Shown here piece after piece: positions 9,131 to 19,547 of a stretch of 64,000 bases of DNA. Numbering within the stretch: the first letter of the stretch is position 1; every line of letters starts with the position of its first letter. Origin of the DNA: Larix kaempferi (taxonomy: Eukaryota; Streptophyta; Pinopsida; Pinales; Pinaceae); NCBI GenBank assembly GCA_027924585.1, contig BSBM01000232.1:32387001-32451000 (forward strand). The letters run 5' to 3'. The notes under the pieces are model-generated. The model was not told where the DNA came from, searched no databases, and was given only the letters and a program-made list of their open reading frames with translations. The translations under genes were made by a program, and so were the position numbers.

Positions 9131-10813
9131 TCAGGTAAAATCATACTTCCAGTGAAGCCAGCCAAGTATCTGAATACTTAATGAAAATCTTGATCTGTGT
9201 ATTAGCAAAATGAAAACAGGAACAACAATCATCATCTGTCTGCAATTTTGATTTTCAGATTTATCATACAATATATACTGAAACCTCAAATTGATAAATT
9301 CCTTGATGTAGTTAGCTATCGAGTCATGCCATTTTCTCAGCTTTGAATTATCAAACTCATCCTTATTCTCAATCCCGATATCGAAAGACAGCTGAAAAGG
9401 GATTTGAAATGACAAATCCTGTATTTTGACCTCTAAAGCTTCAATCTCTTTCTCAATATGTGCAGCAAATTCTTTTAAAAATATGACTTTAAATTCTGAG
9501 TTTGACATTAGATAAGAAGACAAAATGGAAGAAAAATTTTCATCAATGCTCATATCACTCCATTCCTTGAAATTTTTAATGGAAAGAAAATCTGCCCTAA
9601 ACTCTATCTTCTCCATCCATGTCTTTAGAAATATAATCCACAAATCTATTGATGATCGAATTGACCCCACTAGCAAATCTTCTGATCTGGAAATGATGCA
9701 TAAAGGGGACCATGGAATATGAAAATTCATTTCAGAAGAAAGGAAAAGACAACCTCCCTTTGTCAAAAACAATCTGACATTTGAACTGCTCAAAGACTCC
9801 ATATAATCAACAAATGGATCAATGAAGTTATAAGGAAATACCTCTTGCTGAAGATCAAAATATCTCTGTATTCCCTTTTCCTCATAATGGTTGCCACTTT
9901 CAGCTACCTGCAAATTGGATTGCAAATATGGCTACTCAATGTCTTCTACAGATTCAGAATGGTTGATTTCTACACAATGCTGTTCCTCACCAAAATTTGA
10001 TTCATAATTATCATACACCTGTTGGTTGCCCCTGAAATTAACAAAAGGTGATGTAGGGATCTGTTCTTTTTCATCTGGATACTCATCATAGATTGGGATA
10101 TGTTCAGAGTGAATCAATTGATGCTGATTCAAATCTAGAACTTTAATGTCTTCTCCCGAAGGTTCCACCGATATGTTAATGTCTTCATCTGGAAGTTCCA
10201 AATCTAGAATTTTAATGTCTCCACCATACAATGGAGCATTCTGATCAATTTCTAAAGACGAAGATTTATATTCTATGATGCTCTCATCAATTTTAATATC
10301 AAAATTTTGAAAAATTTCTTCTTGTGAAACAGAATCAGAGGAAGATAATAAATCTTCTTCTTTCTTTATATCATAACCATCGGCTTCATCCTCACTACTG
10401 GAAAAATCTGCTTCTAAACTCTGCATATATAATGCATATCCCCTACAACAATCCTAAAAAATGCACTCATTTGGGTATATCCTCTTATAATATGAATTAA
10501 AGACATCATGAAAGTCTTTCAAAGAGGAAATATTGGAAGGAGGAAGAGTTCTGTACCATTGTCTCGCACTACCATCTAATGAATATATAAACATTTTGAT
10601 CAATACATCTTCATGATGTATATTCAGATGATCCATGTATTGATGAAATTTAAGTACATGATATCCCGGATTGTCCTCCTCCTTTTCTCTGAATCGGGGA
10701 AGAAAATCTCCCCATTCATCTATGGTAGGTACTGTATTTGGAAAGCTAGGAACATTTGAGAAATTGAACGGAGCAAATTTATGTGCCATCATGGTTTCAA
10801 AACGCTTTGACAT
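9131..10813 (-). pseudogene. Gag-like ORF of the non-autonomous element (unit 1), with two breaks
   Basis: Three frames in line: 10813-10454, 10426-9932 and 9925-9131. The first has MFIYSLDGSARQWYRTLP and FHDVFNSYYKRIYP, the capsid-like Retrotrans_gag signature. The second is very acidic and serine-rich, with repeated short words (IKILDLELPDEDINIS / IKVLDLNQHQ). The third (264 codons) has no recognised domain. No zinc knuckle is visible. The break near 9929 is one base: TAG here, CAG in unit 2. The break at 10427-10453 is also open in unit 2. The mother ORF was therefore probably one protein of about 560 residues. It would package element RNA. A start at 10813 gives MSKRFETMMAHKFAPFNF; the frame 11058-10789 upstream overlaps LTR and PBS and is not coding. 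Confidence 0.75.
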
Positions 10814-10960
10814 CTTGAAAAATCGCCTATGGATTCTTCAAACATGGAGTCACCTGGTGAATAAATATGTAGTCTAACTAATGCCCTGGTCATGTCCACC
10901 ATCAAGAGCTGGATCTGATCTTTGTCATTCTTTCCCGGGGAAGATATCTTCACTCCTCCG

Positions 10961-10978
10961 TCCCCGGCAACGGCGCCA
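10961..10978 (-). promoter_or_regulatory. Primer-binding site, tRNA-Asp type
   Basis: On the minus strand TGGCGCCGTTGCCGGGGA starts 5 nt after the LTR-B end (GGGATAACA). This is the common plant retrotransposon PBS complementary to the 3' end of tRNA-Asp. It fixes the element on the minus strand, in agreement with gag. Confidence 0.85.
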
Positions 10979-11995
10979 GAAGATGTTATCCCTAAAGTTG
11001 ATCCTAGAATACGGGATTCAAGCTTAAGGAAATCTTTGTTCAAAAATGCATAAATCAAATGAAATCAAATTGAAAACACAGGCTGGTATCAAACTAGGGC
11101 TAATGGAACCTCACAGTACTAGAAGGCACTAGGTTGGTATTACTTGTTTGTACAGCTTACACAGTTCTGGTATAAAATCAAAACATCACACAATTTACAA
11201 TAAACAGAGCCGGTATATGTCACAGATTGGTAAATACGGGTATTTATAAGAAGATCAAAGCATTGAAGTGATAGGCTGGTATGAATCAGAGCAGCAAGAG
11301 AAACAAACAGATGCTGTATAACATGAAATCAATCACAAAGTTCAATATCCAGGTACTATGATCGTAAATCATGAAGTGAAACTGTCAATGTTTGTAAAAA
11401 TAAAAAGATAACTGTCATCTCAAGATAAGAATTATTGTAATGGAATATGAATGACCATATACATAATAGAATTATCATAGAGACAATTTATATAACACAA
11501 GGGCAAATCATCATCAAGTTTATTCAAAACTAGAACCTGTCAATGAAGCTGCAAAATGCTCATGCTACATAGATGTGCTTACAAATTATCAAGCATTACT
11601 CCAAAAACAACCAACCTACAGTCCCCTGCATTCTCCTAAAAGGAAGAACTCTCTCTCCTCTGCTCTTGAGCCCTTAGCTGGGACCTCTCTCCTTTGACAT
11701 ATAAGTTTTTTACATTTTATAGATCAATTGAATTCTCAAAACAATTTTTTGAGATCCACAATTTCAGGATAGAATATTTCAACAATAGTTACAAATTACA
11801 CAATTGATCCTGAATATAATCGCCAGCTGAAAATTTTGTAACTGAATCCAAGAAAAGGAATCAATATTTATGTATTTGTTTCTTTAATAAATTCCTCCTG
11901 CTGCCACATGTTCATTGGATACCCTGTATTCTTGCCAAATTTGACTATTGATCCTGTGTCTTCAGCCTCGATCATGCCTTTGTGGAAGCAACTCA

Positions 11996-12620
11996 CTATT
12001 TTGGGGAATTTGGTACTTTTCCCACCTCTGTCAATGAAGGATGTAATACAAGCCCACTCAGGGACACCATTTTATTAGAGTGCTCACTCCCCTTATATAC
12101 ACGAAAATATTCAGCAATACTTCCTCTCTGCTCATTGGTTAGCCTCCGTGCCCTTCCATCACAGACCCAGGAATGAACACCACGGCGACCACTATAAACC
12201 CAAAGGATGTGTTTAAAACCAAAATCCTCTCGAAGAGCAGTGTCCATAACTTTAATAGCAATTGTCATCAAAGGCCAGCAATCTAAGCAAACATCAGCTC
12301 CAGAACAACAATATCGTATATCATCATAATCTATCATATATCGAAGACGAGTTCCCTTTCCACGGGTGTGAAAACCTTGTCTCCCACTTGGGCATATGCA
12401 TGTCTCTTTGCAGGATCAACATTGTAAACGGCTCCAATGTCTATCTTGTATGGGCATCTCTCCTTGATAGATTTCTCCATGTCTGTTGCATCTTGAAATG
12501 ACTGGAACCGAATATATATGTCATGCTCTAATGTGAAGGAGAATTCCTTCCGACCAAAGTAAGATGAATCACAAGATGGATGCTTGCCATCGTTTCCATA
12601 TGAGAGCCATTTGAACATTT
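11996..12620 (-). pseudogene. PRIM1-like fragment: DNA primase small subunit fragment (copy B)
   Basis: Frames 12618-12334 and 12337-11996 hold FKWLSYGNDGKHPSCDSSYF, REFSFTLEHDIYIRF-type sequence, [27 protein letters not shown], and after the frame change [40 protein letters not shown] and RLTNEQRG..AEYFRVYKG. These are eukaryotic primase p48/p49 motifs, including the SGRRGVH nucleotide-binding block. The frame slips by 4 nt within the FDID metal-binding motif. Similarity fades after LVLHPSLT. A further open stretch (11990-11868, minus) of about 40 codons that I do not recognise follows. Copy A shares the lesion and differs at about 2% of sites. Confidence 0.87.
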
Positions 12621-12809
12621 CAGCATACGGAAACAGTTTTGAAGATACGTCTCAAATGCTGTATTTTTGGACCAACTTTTTGCTATATCGATCACTTAAA
12701 GCTTCCAATAGATATGAGCCCATTCCTGAACCAGCTCCTCCAGTTAGACCAGGTATGACATTTGCAATTCGATTCAAGCACTTCTCAGAATATCCACTTG
12801 TTGCATCTA
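12621..12809 (-). pseudogene. Gamma-tubulin / transketolase joint (copy B, right side cut off)
   Basis: Equivalent to 8076-8264 of copy A. It carries the gamma-tubulin piece ([19 protein letters not shown]) and the last transketolase residues up to the insertion point, which lies in the SNPIDATR region. The frame is interrupted by the solo LTR at 12815; the rest of the transketolase part resumes at 14565. Confidence 0.8.
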
Positions 12810-12814
12810 TCGGA

Positions 12815-14564
12815 TGTAGTGTCCCCTCCTACCATACCAACGAGATAGGGAGGACGTGGTGCTCAATCCGGGTAATTAGCCCCAAAAAAAAAAAAAACGT
12901 TTGAATTAAAATCATTGATGCAAGAACTGTATCTGTGCATACTATGGAAAAACGACGGTAATCAAATAAATGCTGTTGATCTCTAACACACATTCCAGAT
13001 TTTGTGACAGCCATGAAATAAAGATCTGTGCAGAATTTTACAAGATCATATGGAAATGCATAATCATTTTTAATACACAGCGGAAGCAAATTCGTTTAAT
13101 ACATCCACATACATTCATAACATTCATCAAATGATAATTGCCAATTTACACAAGAGAATACTTATCTCAATAAGGCAGTCCCAAGCAACTGGCTATGCAA
13201 CTGCAACGTTCCACCCAACCATATGCCAGTGTGCTCCTCAATCTCTCAGCACCACCGCCACCCCCGAGCTGGGCATGATCTCTACAAGGAACCAGGGAAC
13301 AGCAGACTCACACATAGCCAAGCATACACCAAAATGAGCCAAGCCAATCTACAATTGGGTTTATCAGGCTACTAGGAGATGGAAAGGAAGAGTTGCTAAG
13401 CTAGTGAGCTCCAGCACAGAGCCAGGGATAACCTTGCAAGATCTATCTAGATTGGCACCCACAATACCTACACACCCAGCACAAGGAAGTATTCTTTTCA
13501 CTGCTGTGCAGTCCCTCAAGCCATACCTTCCCTATCTAGTGCTCTCAGGGTATGCATAGAAGAGTAACCAAAGCCCTCTTGATCTTTTTTTTGAGAGGTT
13601 GTCTCCCCCACTAGGTTTATCAAGCCACTTCTATCCACTACCACTCCAACACTTCAGCTCACAGGCTCAAACCAAGAACAAGGATGCACATAACAGCAGA
13701 ACCCCACTTACTGGGCATGAGGAAAACGTTTTCCACAGTGGAATGCATGAGTTGGGGTTTTAACTAACCCAGAAAAACGTGGGAACCCACAAAAACGAAA
13801 TGGGAAGTTGGTGAACAACCCAGGAAGCCAAATCCGTTTTAGAAAAACGTCCTTGGACATTCAGGGGCAAAAACGACCTCCCTACAGTCCTCAAAACGTG
13901 GCCCTCCCTCTCCCAACTGTTATATACTGCAAAAATGACTCCCAGGCATGGAAAAATGCAGTATTTAGATGAAAAACGTAAATGGAAAGAGCCCAACTAA
14001 CTCCAACTGCGTGAATGGATGAAGACTGCCCATTCCCCATGGCTTTGGGCACCATTTCGTGGGTGGTTTCTTGCCCCACAAGCAAAAACACGATTTTCCA
14101 AGTTGATGGCTTGCCCATGCACGAAAATGGCTTGCCCATACTCTTTCATTCCCAAGGCATTAACTGCCTTAACCAATTTCTTGGAAAAATTAAATGATTG
14201 GGTACATGAGACAAAATGGGTAGTTGGTGGTTTATGGGTTTCCCCATTGACACATGGATTAATACCATTGGCTCAAGGTTTGAATAATTTCCCTCCCTTT
14301 TCCTTGTAGAGTCATGCCCCATCTCTTTTGTTGCATTGCATAGCCGGTTGTGGGTTTTTCCATTAAAATTCGTATTTACATGGTGTCTTATTTACATTGT
14401 GCCCATCTTGCACAAGAACCATGGGCATCTATTTTTTTAATTGCCGATACTTGAAGCGCTAAATCAATGGTGGGGCCTTGGCCTTGAGCTCCTCACCATG
14501 ATTAATTACAATATTTACATCATTTATGGTTTAATACAAAGGGGGTCAAAATGGGGACATTACA
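12815..14564. mobile_element. Solo-LTR-like insertion, 1,750 bp, nested in LTR-B
   Basis: Starts TGTAGTGTCCCCTCC and ends GGGGACATTACA: TG...CA with a 12-bp imperfect inverted end (TGTARTGTCCCC). It is flanked by the 5-bp direct repeat TCGGA (12810-12814 and 14565-14569), present once at the empty site in copy A (8274 region). No pol sequence or internal repeat of its own ends was seen, so it reads as a solo LTR of a long-LTR, probably gypsy-type, element. The frames inside are short and not convincing. Confidence 0.9.
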
Positions 14565-14748
14565 TCGGATTTGATTGTGAGAATTTTGGCAAAACAGATT
14601 CCCATTCAGAAGGAAGTCCACCCTGAAGAAAATTCATGAATTCATGCCCCTCACGAGGATATTTCTGTTTATATTTCTCCAGCATTGAGTTCCACTCTTC
14701 TTCTAATCTTTCTCCATATTTTGTTTGCTTCTGCAGGTCCATCTTCAT
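14560..14748 (-). pseudogene. Transketolase fragment (copy B, left of the insert)
   Basis: Same sequence as residues 1-61 of the copy A frame ([42 protein letters not shown]), with one replacement (FMNF for FMTF). The frame runs into the nested insert after SNP. Identity as transketolase rests on the spacing of KYP...GELP..WE..LP and DATR motifs known for that family. Confidence 0.8.
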
Positions 14749-15092
14749 TGTTGTGTATCAATACATAATGCTTCAATATCTTTGGATCCATTGCACCTTC
14801 ATTTAAAAGAGAGGGAAGTATATACATTGTGATCCAAACCCATTTGGATGTTCTGTCATCAGAAATTAAAATGCTGCCAGTGGTAAGAATTCACCGTATA
14901 ACATATACTCTTTTGCACATACAGGGGCTCATAATTAATGAATGGAAACTTTGATGATTTTAGGTAACAAAAGGAACCCTAATGAAGATCAATCAAACAT
15001 AAAATATAAAACAAAGCAAAATTAAAACAAAAAAAACCAACCATAATCAAAAATTTAAAAAATAAACAGGTGAAACAACCCTAGAGATAACA

Positions 15093-16872
15093 TCTGGCTC
15101 CGTCTGGGGATGGCATGCTCCCTGTGAGCTGCCAAGAACAAGTAGACTTGTGCCTTTCCAATGAAACCATCTCTGATAATTACAACTTGTCCTGCCATTC
15201 ACTGTTTTTGAAAATAAGAAATACCAGTGCCTTGTTTCCATTGGGATGGAGTCTTCATCACAAATCTCTACTACTTAACCAACCACTGGCTGAATCTTTA
15301 AACTACTCTGAAAACTAAAATAATCTTCTCACAACCATATGATCACACTGTACAAACTTTAAATAAATGCTTGAAGCATCAAGCTTATTTATTTACAGCT
15401 TCTACACTAATCAAAACTACTTCTTTTTGTTCAGGTAAAATCATACTTCTAGTGAAGCCAGACAAGTATCTGAATACTTAATGAAAATCTTGATCTGTGT
15501 ATTAGCAAAATGAAAACAGGAACAACAATCATCATCTGTCTGCAATTTTGATTTTCAGATTTATCATACAATATATACTGAAACCTCGAATTGATAAATT
15601 CCTTGATGTAGTTAGCTACCGGGTCATGCCATTTTCTCAGCTTTGAATTATCAAACTCGTCCTTATTCTCAATCCTGATATCGAAAGACAGCTGAAAAGG
15701 GCTTTGAAATGACAAATCCTGTATTTTGACCTCTAAAGCTTCAATCTCTTTCTCAATATGTGTAGCAAATTCTTTTAAAAATATGACTTTAAATTCTGAG
15801 TTTGACATTAGATAAGAAGACAAAATGGAAGAAAAATTTTCATCAATGCTCATATCACTCCATTCCTTGAAATTTTTAATGGAAAGAAAATCTGCCCTAA
15901 ACTCTATCTTCTCCATCCATGTCTTTAGAAATATAATCCACAAATCTATTGATGATCTAATTGACCCCACTGGAAAATCTTCTGATCTGGAAATGATGCA
16001 TAAAGGGGACCATGGAATATGAAAATTCATTTCAGAAGAAAGGAAAAGACAACCTCCCTTTGTCAAAAACAATCTGACATTTGAACTGCTCAAAGACTCC
16101 ATATAATCAACAAATGGATCAATGAAGTTAAAAGGAAATACCTCTTGCTGAAGATCAAAATATCTCTGTATTCCCTTTTCCTCATAATGGCTGCCACTTT
16201 CAGCTACCTGCAAATTGGATTGCAAATATGGCTGCTCAATGTCTTCTACAGATTCAGAATGGTTGATTTCTACACAATGTTGTTCCTCACCAAAATTTGA
16301 TTCATAATTATCATACACCTGTTGGCTGCCCCTCAAATTAACAAAAGGTGATGTAGGGATCTATTCTTTTTCATCTAGATACTCATCATAGATTGGGATA
16401 TGTTCAGAGTGAATCAATTGATGCTGATTCAAATCTAGAACTTTAATGTCTTCTCCTGGAGGTTCCACCGATATGTTAATGTCTTCATCTGGAAGTTCCA
16501 AATCTAGAATTTTAATGTCTTCACCATACAATGGGGCATTCTGATCAATTTCTAAAGACGAAGATTTCTGTTCTATGATGCTCTCATCACTTTTAATATC
16601 AAAATTTTGAAAAATTTCTTCTTGTGAAACAGAATCAGAGGAAGATAATAAATCTTTTTCTTTCTTTATATCATAACCATTGGCTTCATCCTCACTACTG
16701 GAAAAATTTGCTTCTAAACTTTGCATATATAATGCATATCTCCTACAACAATCCTCAAAAATGCACTCATCTGGGTATATCCTCTTATAATATGAATTAA
16801 AGACATCATGAAAGTCTTTCAAAGAGGAAATACTGGAAGGAGGAAGAGTTATGTACCATTGTCTCACACTAC
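15093..16872 (-). mobile_element. Internal region of gag-only LTR element, unit 2, truncated
   Basis: Matches 8793-10572 of unit 1 at offset 6300 with few differences. It stops abruptly at 16872, inside the gag N-terminal third, where LINE sequence begins. PBS and the outer LTR of this unit are therefore missing. With LTR-B and unit 1 it forms an internal-LTR-internal-LTR series, as produced by unequal recombination between LTRs or tandem elements. Confidence 0.85.
15449..16872 (-). pseudogene. Gag-like ORF of unit 2, N-terminus lost
   Basis: Frames 16872-16361 and 16336-15449. The first has RQWYITLPPSSISSLKDFHD and the acidic Ser-rich part. The break here is a TAG near 16362 where unit 1 has CAG; conversely the unit 1 stop near 9929 is CAG here, so the second frame is longer (295 codons). 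The frame continues to the right of 16872 into LINE sequence by chance (to 16945). C-terminus differs from unit 1 by an earlier stop (ILVWLH). Function as for unit 1. Confidence 0.75.
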
Positions 16873-16929
16873 AAGGATCGAGGGAGAATATGTCTATTTT
16901 GACAACCCAGCCAGGGGTCAATACCAATT

Positions 16930-17489
16930 CCGACCCGAGTTCCATCCCCTACTTTCCAGGAAAAAATTGAATCGATGATATGGAAGGCTGAGAGAATGGA
17001 TTTCCAAATGACAGAGATGCCCACAGAATTTTGGGAAGGACTTCTGACCCAATTTCTAAGTGAGATTGGCGCAATATATTTTTGTGTCACCACCTTTGTC
17101 CACAGATTTTCAGTTGTCAAGAGACGCCATCCTGCCTTTGCGGCCAGTGATTTTGCGAAAAGATGAATGCTCTTAATTCCCCATCCTCCCAATGAATTGG
17201 GCTTTGCTAGGTTCTGCCACTTGACCCATGGGGATACAAGTTTTTCATATTTTCCAGACCATAAAAAACTAAAGCAGATTTTACGAGATTTTTCAAGGGT
17301 TCTCTTAGGAATCCAATCTAGGGACATCCAGTAAACCGGAATATCTTCCAACACCAATTTAATGAGTACCAGTCTCCCTTCCCTAGAGAGCCACCGGTGA
17401 CTCCAAGAAGAGAGACGTTTCTCCAGTTTGGCAAGTAACCATCCCCAATCTGATTTTATGTAGTTGTTTGGCTTTAGGATAAAACCCAA
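16930..17489 (-). pseudogene. LINE RT thumb / C-terminal region
   Basis: GFILKPNNYIKSDWGWLLAK, then LSSWSHRWLSREGRLVLIK, IPVYWMSLDWIPK, and NSLGGWGIKSIHLFAKSL. This is the region after the RT palm in plant LINE ORF2, often read as W....LS.GGR..LI..VL. It ends in IFSWKVGDGTRVGIGIDPWL. Continuation into the zinc-binding domain is removed at the junction with gag DNA. Confidence 0.85.
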
Positions 17490-17603
17490 GTATTTGAGAC
17501 CACTGTCTAGCTCAATAGACTCATATGGAAAGTGAGTGGTGTAGTGTCGGGATTCTCAGTCGGCTAAGTTTGTCAAAGAGAGTGAGGATTTTTTAATATT
17601 GAT

Positions 17604-18320
17604 TTACATACCCGTAGCCCTGCCAAAGAGGTCAATTATGTCTGCTATTGTTTCCGCATCCCTCAGAGAACCATTACAGAAGAGGATAATATCGTCCACA
17701 AAAATTAAGTGAGTGATAAAAAGAGAGGGCGAGATGCCAATACCTTTGAAAGAACCCTTGCGCTTGGCATCCAGAATGGCCCATCTCAATCCTTCATCCA
17801 CCAGAAGGAAAAGAAGGAGGGGGAGAAGGCATCCCTGAAGAAGCCCCCTGCCCACTTGGAAGAAGGTAGAAGCTGAACCATTTATGAGAACTGCGAATGA
17901 AGCCGAGTTGATGCAGCTCATAACCCATTTGATGAAGGAGTAGTCAAAATCTAAATGTGTCATCAGCATCCTTATATAAATCCAGCTGACCTTATCAAAT
18001 TCCTTTGTAAGATCAATTTTTATGACTAGTCCTTTTAGTTTCTTGAGCTTGATAGAGTGAAAACATTCTTGAGCAGCTCCAATGGCTTCATGGATCTGAC
18101 GCCCTTCCAAGAAACCAAACTGTTCCAATGATATGAACTTTGAGAGGATTTTTTTTAGTTGTTTGGCGATAATATTTGCCACCACCTTGTAAGTAATATT
18201 GCAAAGAAATATAGGCCGAAAATCATTAAAAGAGGTCGGCATATCAGACTTTGGAATAAAGGCTATGAAAGTTGAGTTCAAGGGTGGGTGAATAATTCCC
18301 CGAGAGCGGGATTCGTCCAC
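17604..18320 (-). pseudogene. LINE reverse transcriptase core
   Basis: 238 codons with the ordered L1-type RT blocks: STFIAFIPKSD, FNDFRPIFLCNITYKVVANI, LEQFGFLEGRQI, LVIKIDLTKEFDKVSW (catalytic Asp), RGLLQGCLLPLLLFLL, and LIFVDDIILF (FVDD catalytic pair). All three catalytic aspartates are kept. A stop separates it from the thumb region (17489 on) and from the N-terminal linker (18622-18431). Confidence 0.9.
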
Positions 18321-18860
18321 TAGCTGAAGGAGGTCGGCTCCAATGACCTCAAAATGAGCAAGGAAAAATTCTATGGTCTAGCCATCCGGGCCAGGGATTT
18401 TATCCTTTTAAAAACTGTCAAGTGTTTCTTTTAATTCCTCTTCATAGATCTCCTCCATAAGATCCACATTATCCTTTGGTGTGATAAAACTAGGAAAAAA
18501 TTGGGACATATGAATGATGTCGGCAAGATCAACCCTGTTGTCAGCTCTGTAGAGGAAGGAGAAGTGGGAAGTCCCAAGAGATTCCAAACCATTGAAAGAG
18601 GAAATGATCTCCCTCTGTTCATTTTGAAGTTCCCATATGGTGTTTTTTATCTTTCTTCCTTTGGAAAAGGTTTGAAATAACTTTTTATTTTCATCTCCGC
18701 ACTCAAGCCAAATGGCTCTGCTCTTAAGTCGCCAGATCTCTTCTTGGGTCTGTAAAAAATTTCACCTGCAAGCTTCCAGGTTGCTTAAATGTGCAGCTAA
18801 TTCCTGATTTAGAAAACCACACCCCTCAGATTCCTGGGCCAGTCAGAGCTCATTTTCCAC

Positions 18861-19547
18861 CTACGAAATCTCCAAAGAATCCCTTTCTTTCTTTGTGAAG
18901 GCCCACTCCTTTAAAAAAAAATTAACCGCTGAGAGGTTTTTTACAAAGTGAGTTGCAGCATATGTGCCCTCTACTAGGAAATATGGTACCCAGTTGTCTT
19001 TGATAATCGAGGAAACCTCCTCTTCCTTCAACCATGCCGCACAAAGTTTGAAAGGGCTGGAGGGTTTTGAGACTCCCAGAAATTCCAGTAAAATCGGAGA
19101 GTGGTCCGATATACCTCCCATATCCACCCACTGTCGAATGATAATGTGATGCTCCAAGAGTTGTTCATCCATTAGGAAACGGTTCAGTCGTTTAGCAATT
19201 TGGTTCTCATCTTCCCTACGGTTGTTCCAAGTAGGCTTGAGCTTGACAAGTGAGAGATCCACCAGCTTGAGGTTGAGCAAAAGCTGAGTAAAATATCCAG
19301 CCAATGTGTCAGTTCTGGCAGAGGGACCCCAAATCTCATGGTTTCCAAGGGTAAAATTTAAGTCCCCACCGATAAAGAAATTTTCCAAATGGAGAAAAGA
19401 AGATGTTTTAAGAGAGTCCCAAAAGAGAGACCGATCCACATATGGGCCATAAATGTTTAAGATGATGAAATAGGTATTTAAAATAGAGTGATGAATCTCT
19501 ATTCCCAGCAGAGAGTTTGCACCCCAAGAGTTTAAGAGTCTGATCGT
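18861..19547 (-). pseudogene. LINE AP-endonuclease domain
   Basis: The frame is open from about 19547 though the first Met is at 19439. It reads ILNIYGPYVDRSLFWDSL, then FIGGDLNFTLGNHE (conserved GGDFN with catalytic Asp/Asn), then WVDMGGISDHSPILLEF (SDH motif with the catalytic His). This is the endonuclease that nicks target DNA for L1-type insertion. The N-terminal part with the first metal-binding residues (N and E) is cut off at the 19547 edge. Confidence 0.85.

Larger units (their letters stand above)
8793..10983 (-). mobile_element. Internal region of gag-only LTR retrotransposon, unit 1
   Basis: 2,191 bp lie between LTR-A and LTR-B. Reading on the minus strand: spacer and tRNA-Asp type PBS (10978-10961), one long gag-type frame (10813-9131), about 335 bp of noncoding DNA, then LTR-A. 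There is no protease, RT or integrase, so the element must have been moved by proteins of an autonomous relative (a large retrotransposon derivative). No clear purine tract precedes LTR-A. Instead the sequence at 8795-8813 on the plus strand, TGGCTCCGTCTGGGGATGG, itself looks PBS-like. Confidence 0.8.
10984..15092 (-). repeat. LTR-B: full-length 2,354-bp LTR, split by a nested insert
   Basis: The plus-strand sequence begins TGTTATCCCTAAAG and ends CTAGAGATAACA, so both ends carry the inverted words TGTTATC / GATAACA. Removing the 1,750-bp insert and its 5-bp target duplication leaves 2,354 bp, exactly the reconstructed length of LTR-A. On the minus strand it is the 5' LTR of unit 1 (PBS and gag follow at 10978 and 10813). 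At the same time it would be the 3' LTR of the truncated unit 2 (15093-16872). It contains the second copy of the transketolase / gamma-tubulin / primase chimera. Confidence 0.85.
16873..19547 (-). mobile_element. LINE (L1-type), truncated at both ends
   Basis: Minus-strand order: AP-endonuclease domain (about 19547-18850), RT N-terminal linker (about 18850-18330), RT (18320-17604), RT thumb/C-terminal region (17489-16930). Both ORF1 and the zinc-binding/RNase H end are absent. Loss of the 3' part is unusual for a LINE insertion and implies a later deletion or the recombination that joined it to gag at 16872/16873. Several stops and frameshifts, but catalytic motifs are kept, so it is younger than the LINE at 895-3430. 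Confidence 0.85.

Noticed and set aside
9525-9722. 65-codon plus-strand ORF repeated at 15825
   Set aside because: Repeated only because it is opposite to the gag-like frame in both units.
10789-11058. Minus-strand 89-codon ORF upstream of gag
   Set aside because: It runs through the LTR end and the PBS (GAVAGDGG comes from the PBS), so it is not a protein-coding extension of gag.
12815-14564. Full non-autonomous LTR element (TRIM) instead of solo LTR
   Set aside because: No direct repeat of its ends inside, no PBS or polypurine tract recognised.
16866-16880. CACTACAAGGATCG as a CACTA transposon end
   Set aside because: The CACTAC part belongs to the gag sequence (CACTACCATC in unit 1) and lies at the LINE/gag joint; no subterminal motifs nearby.
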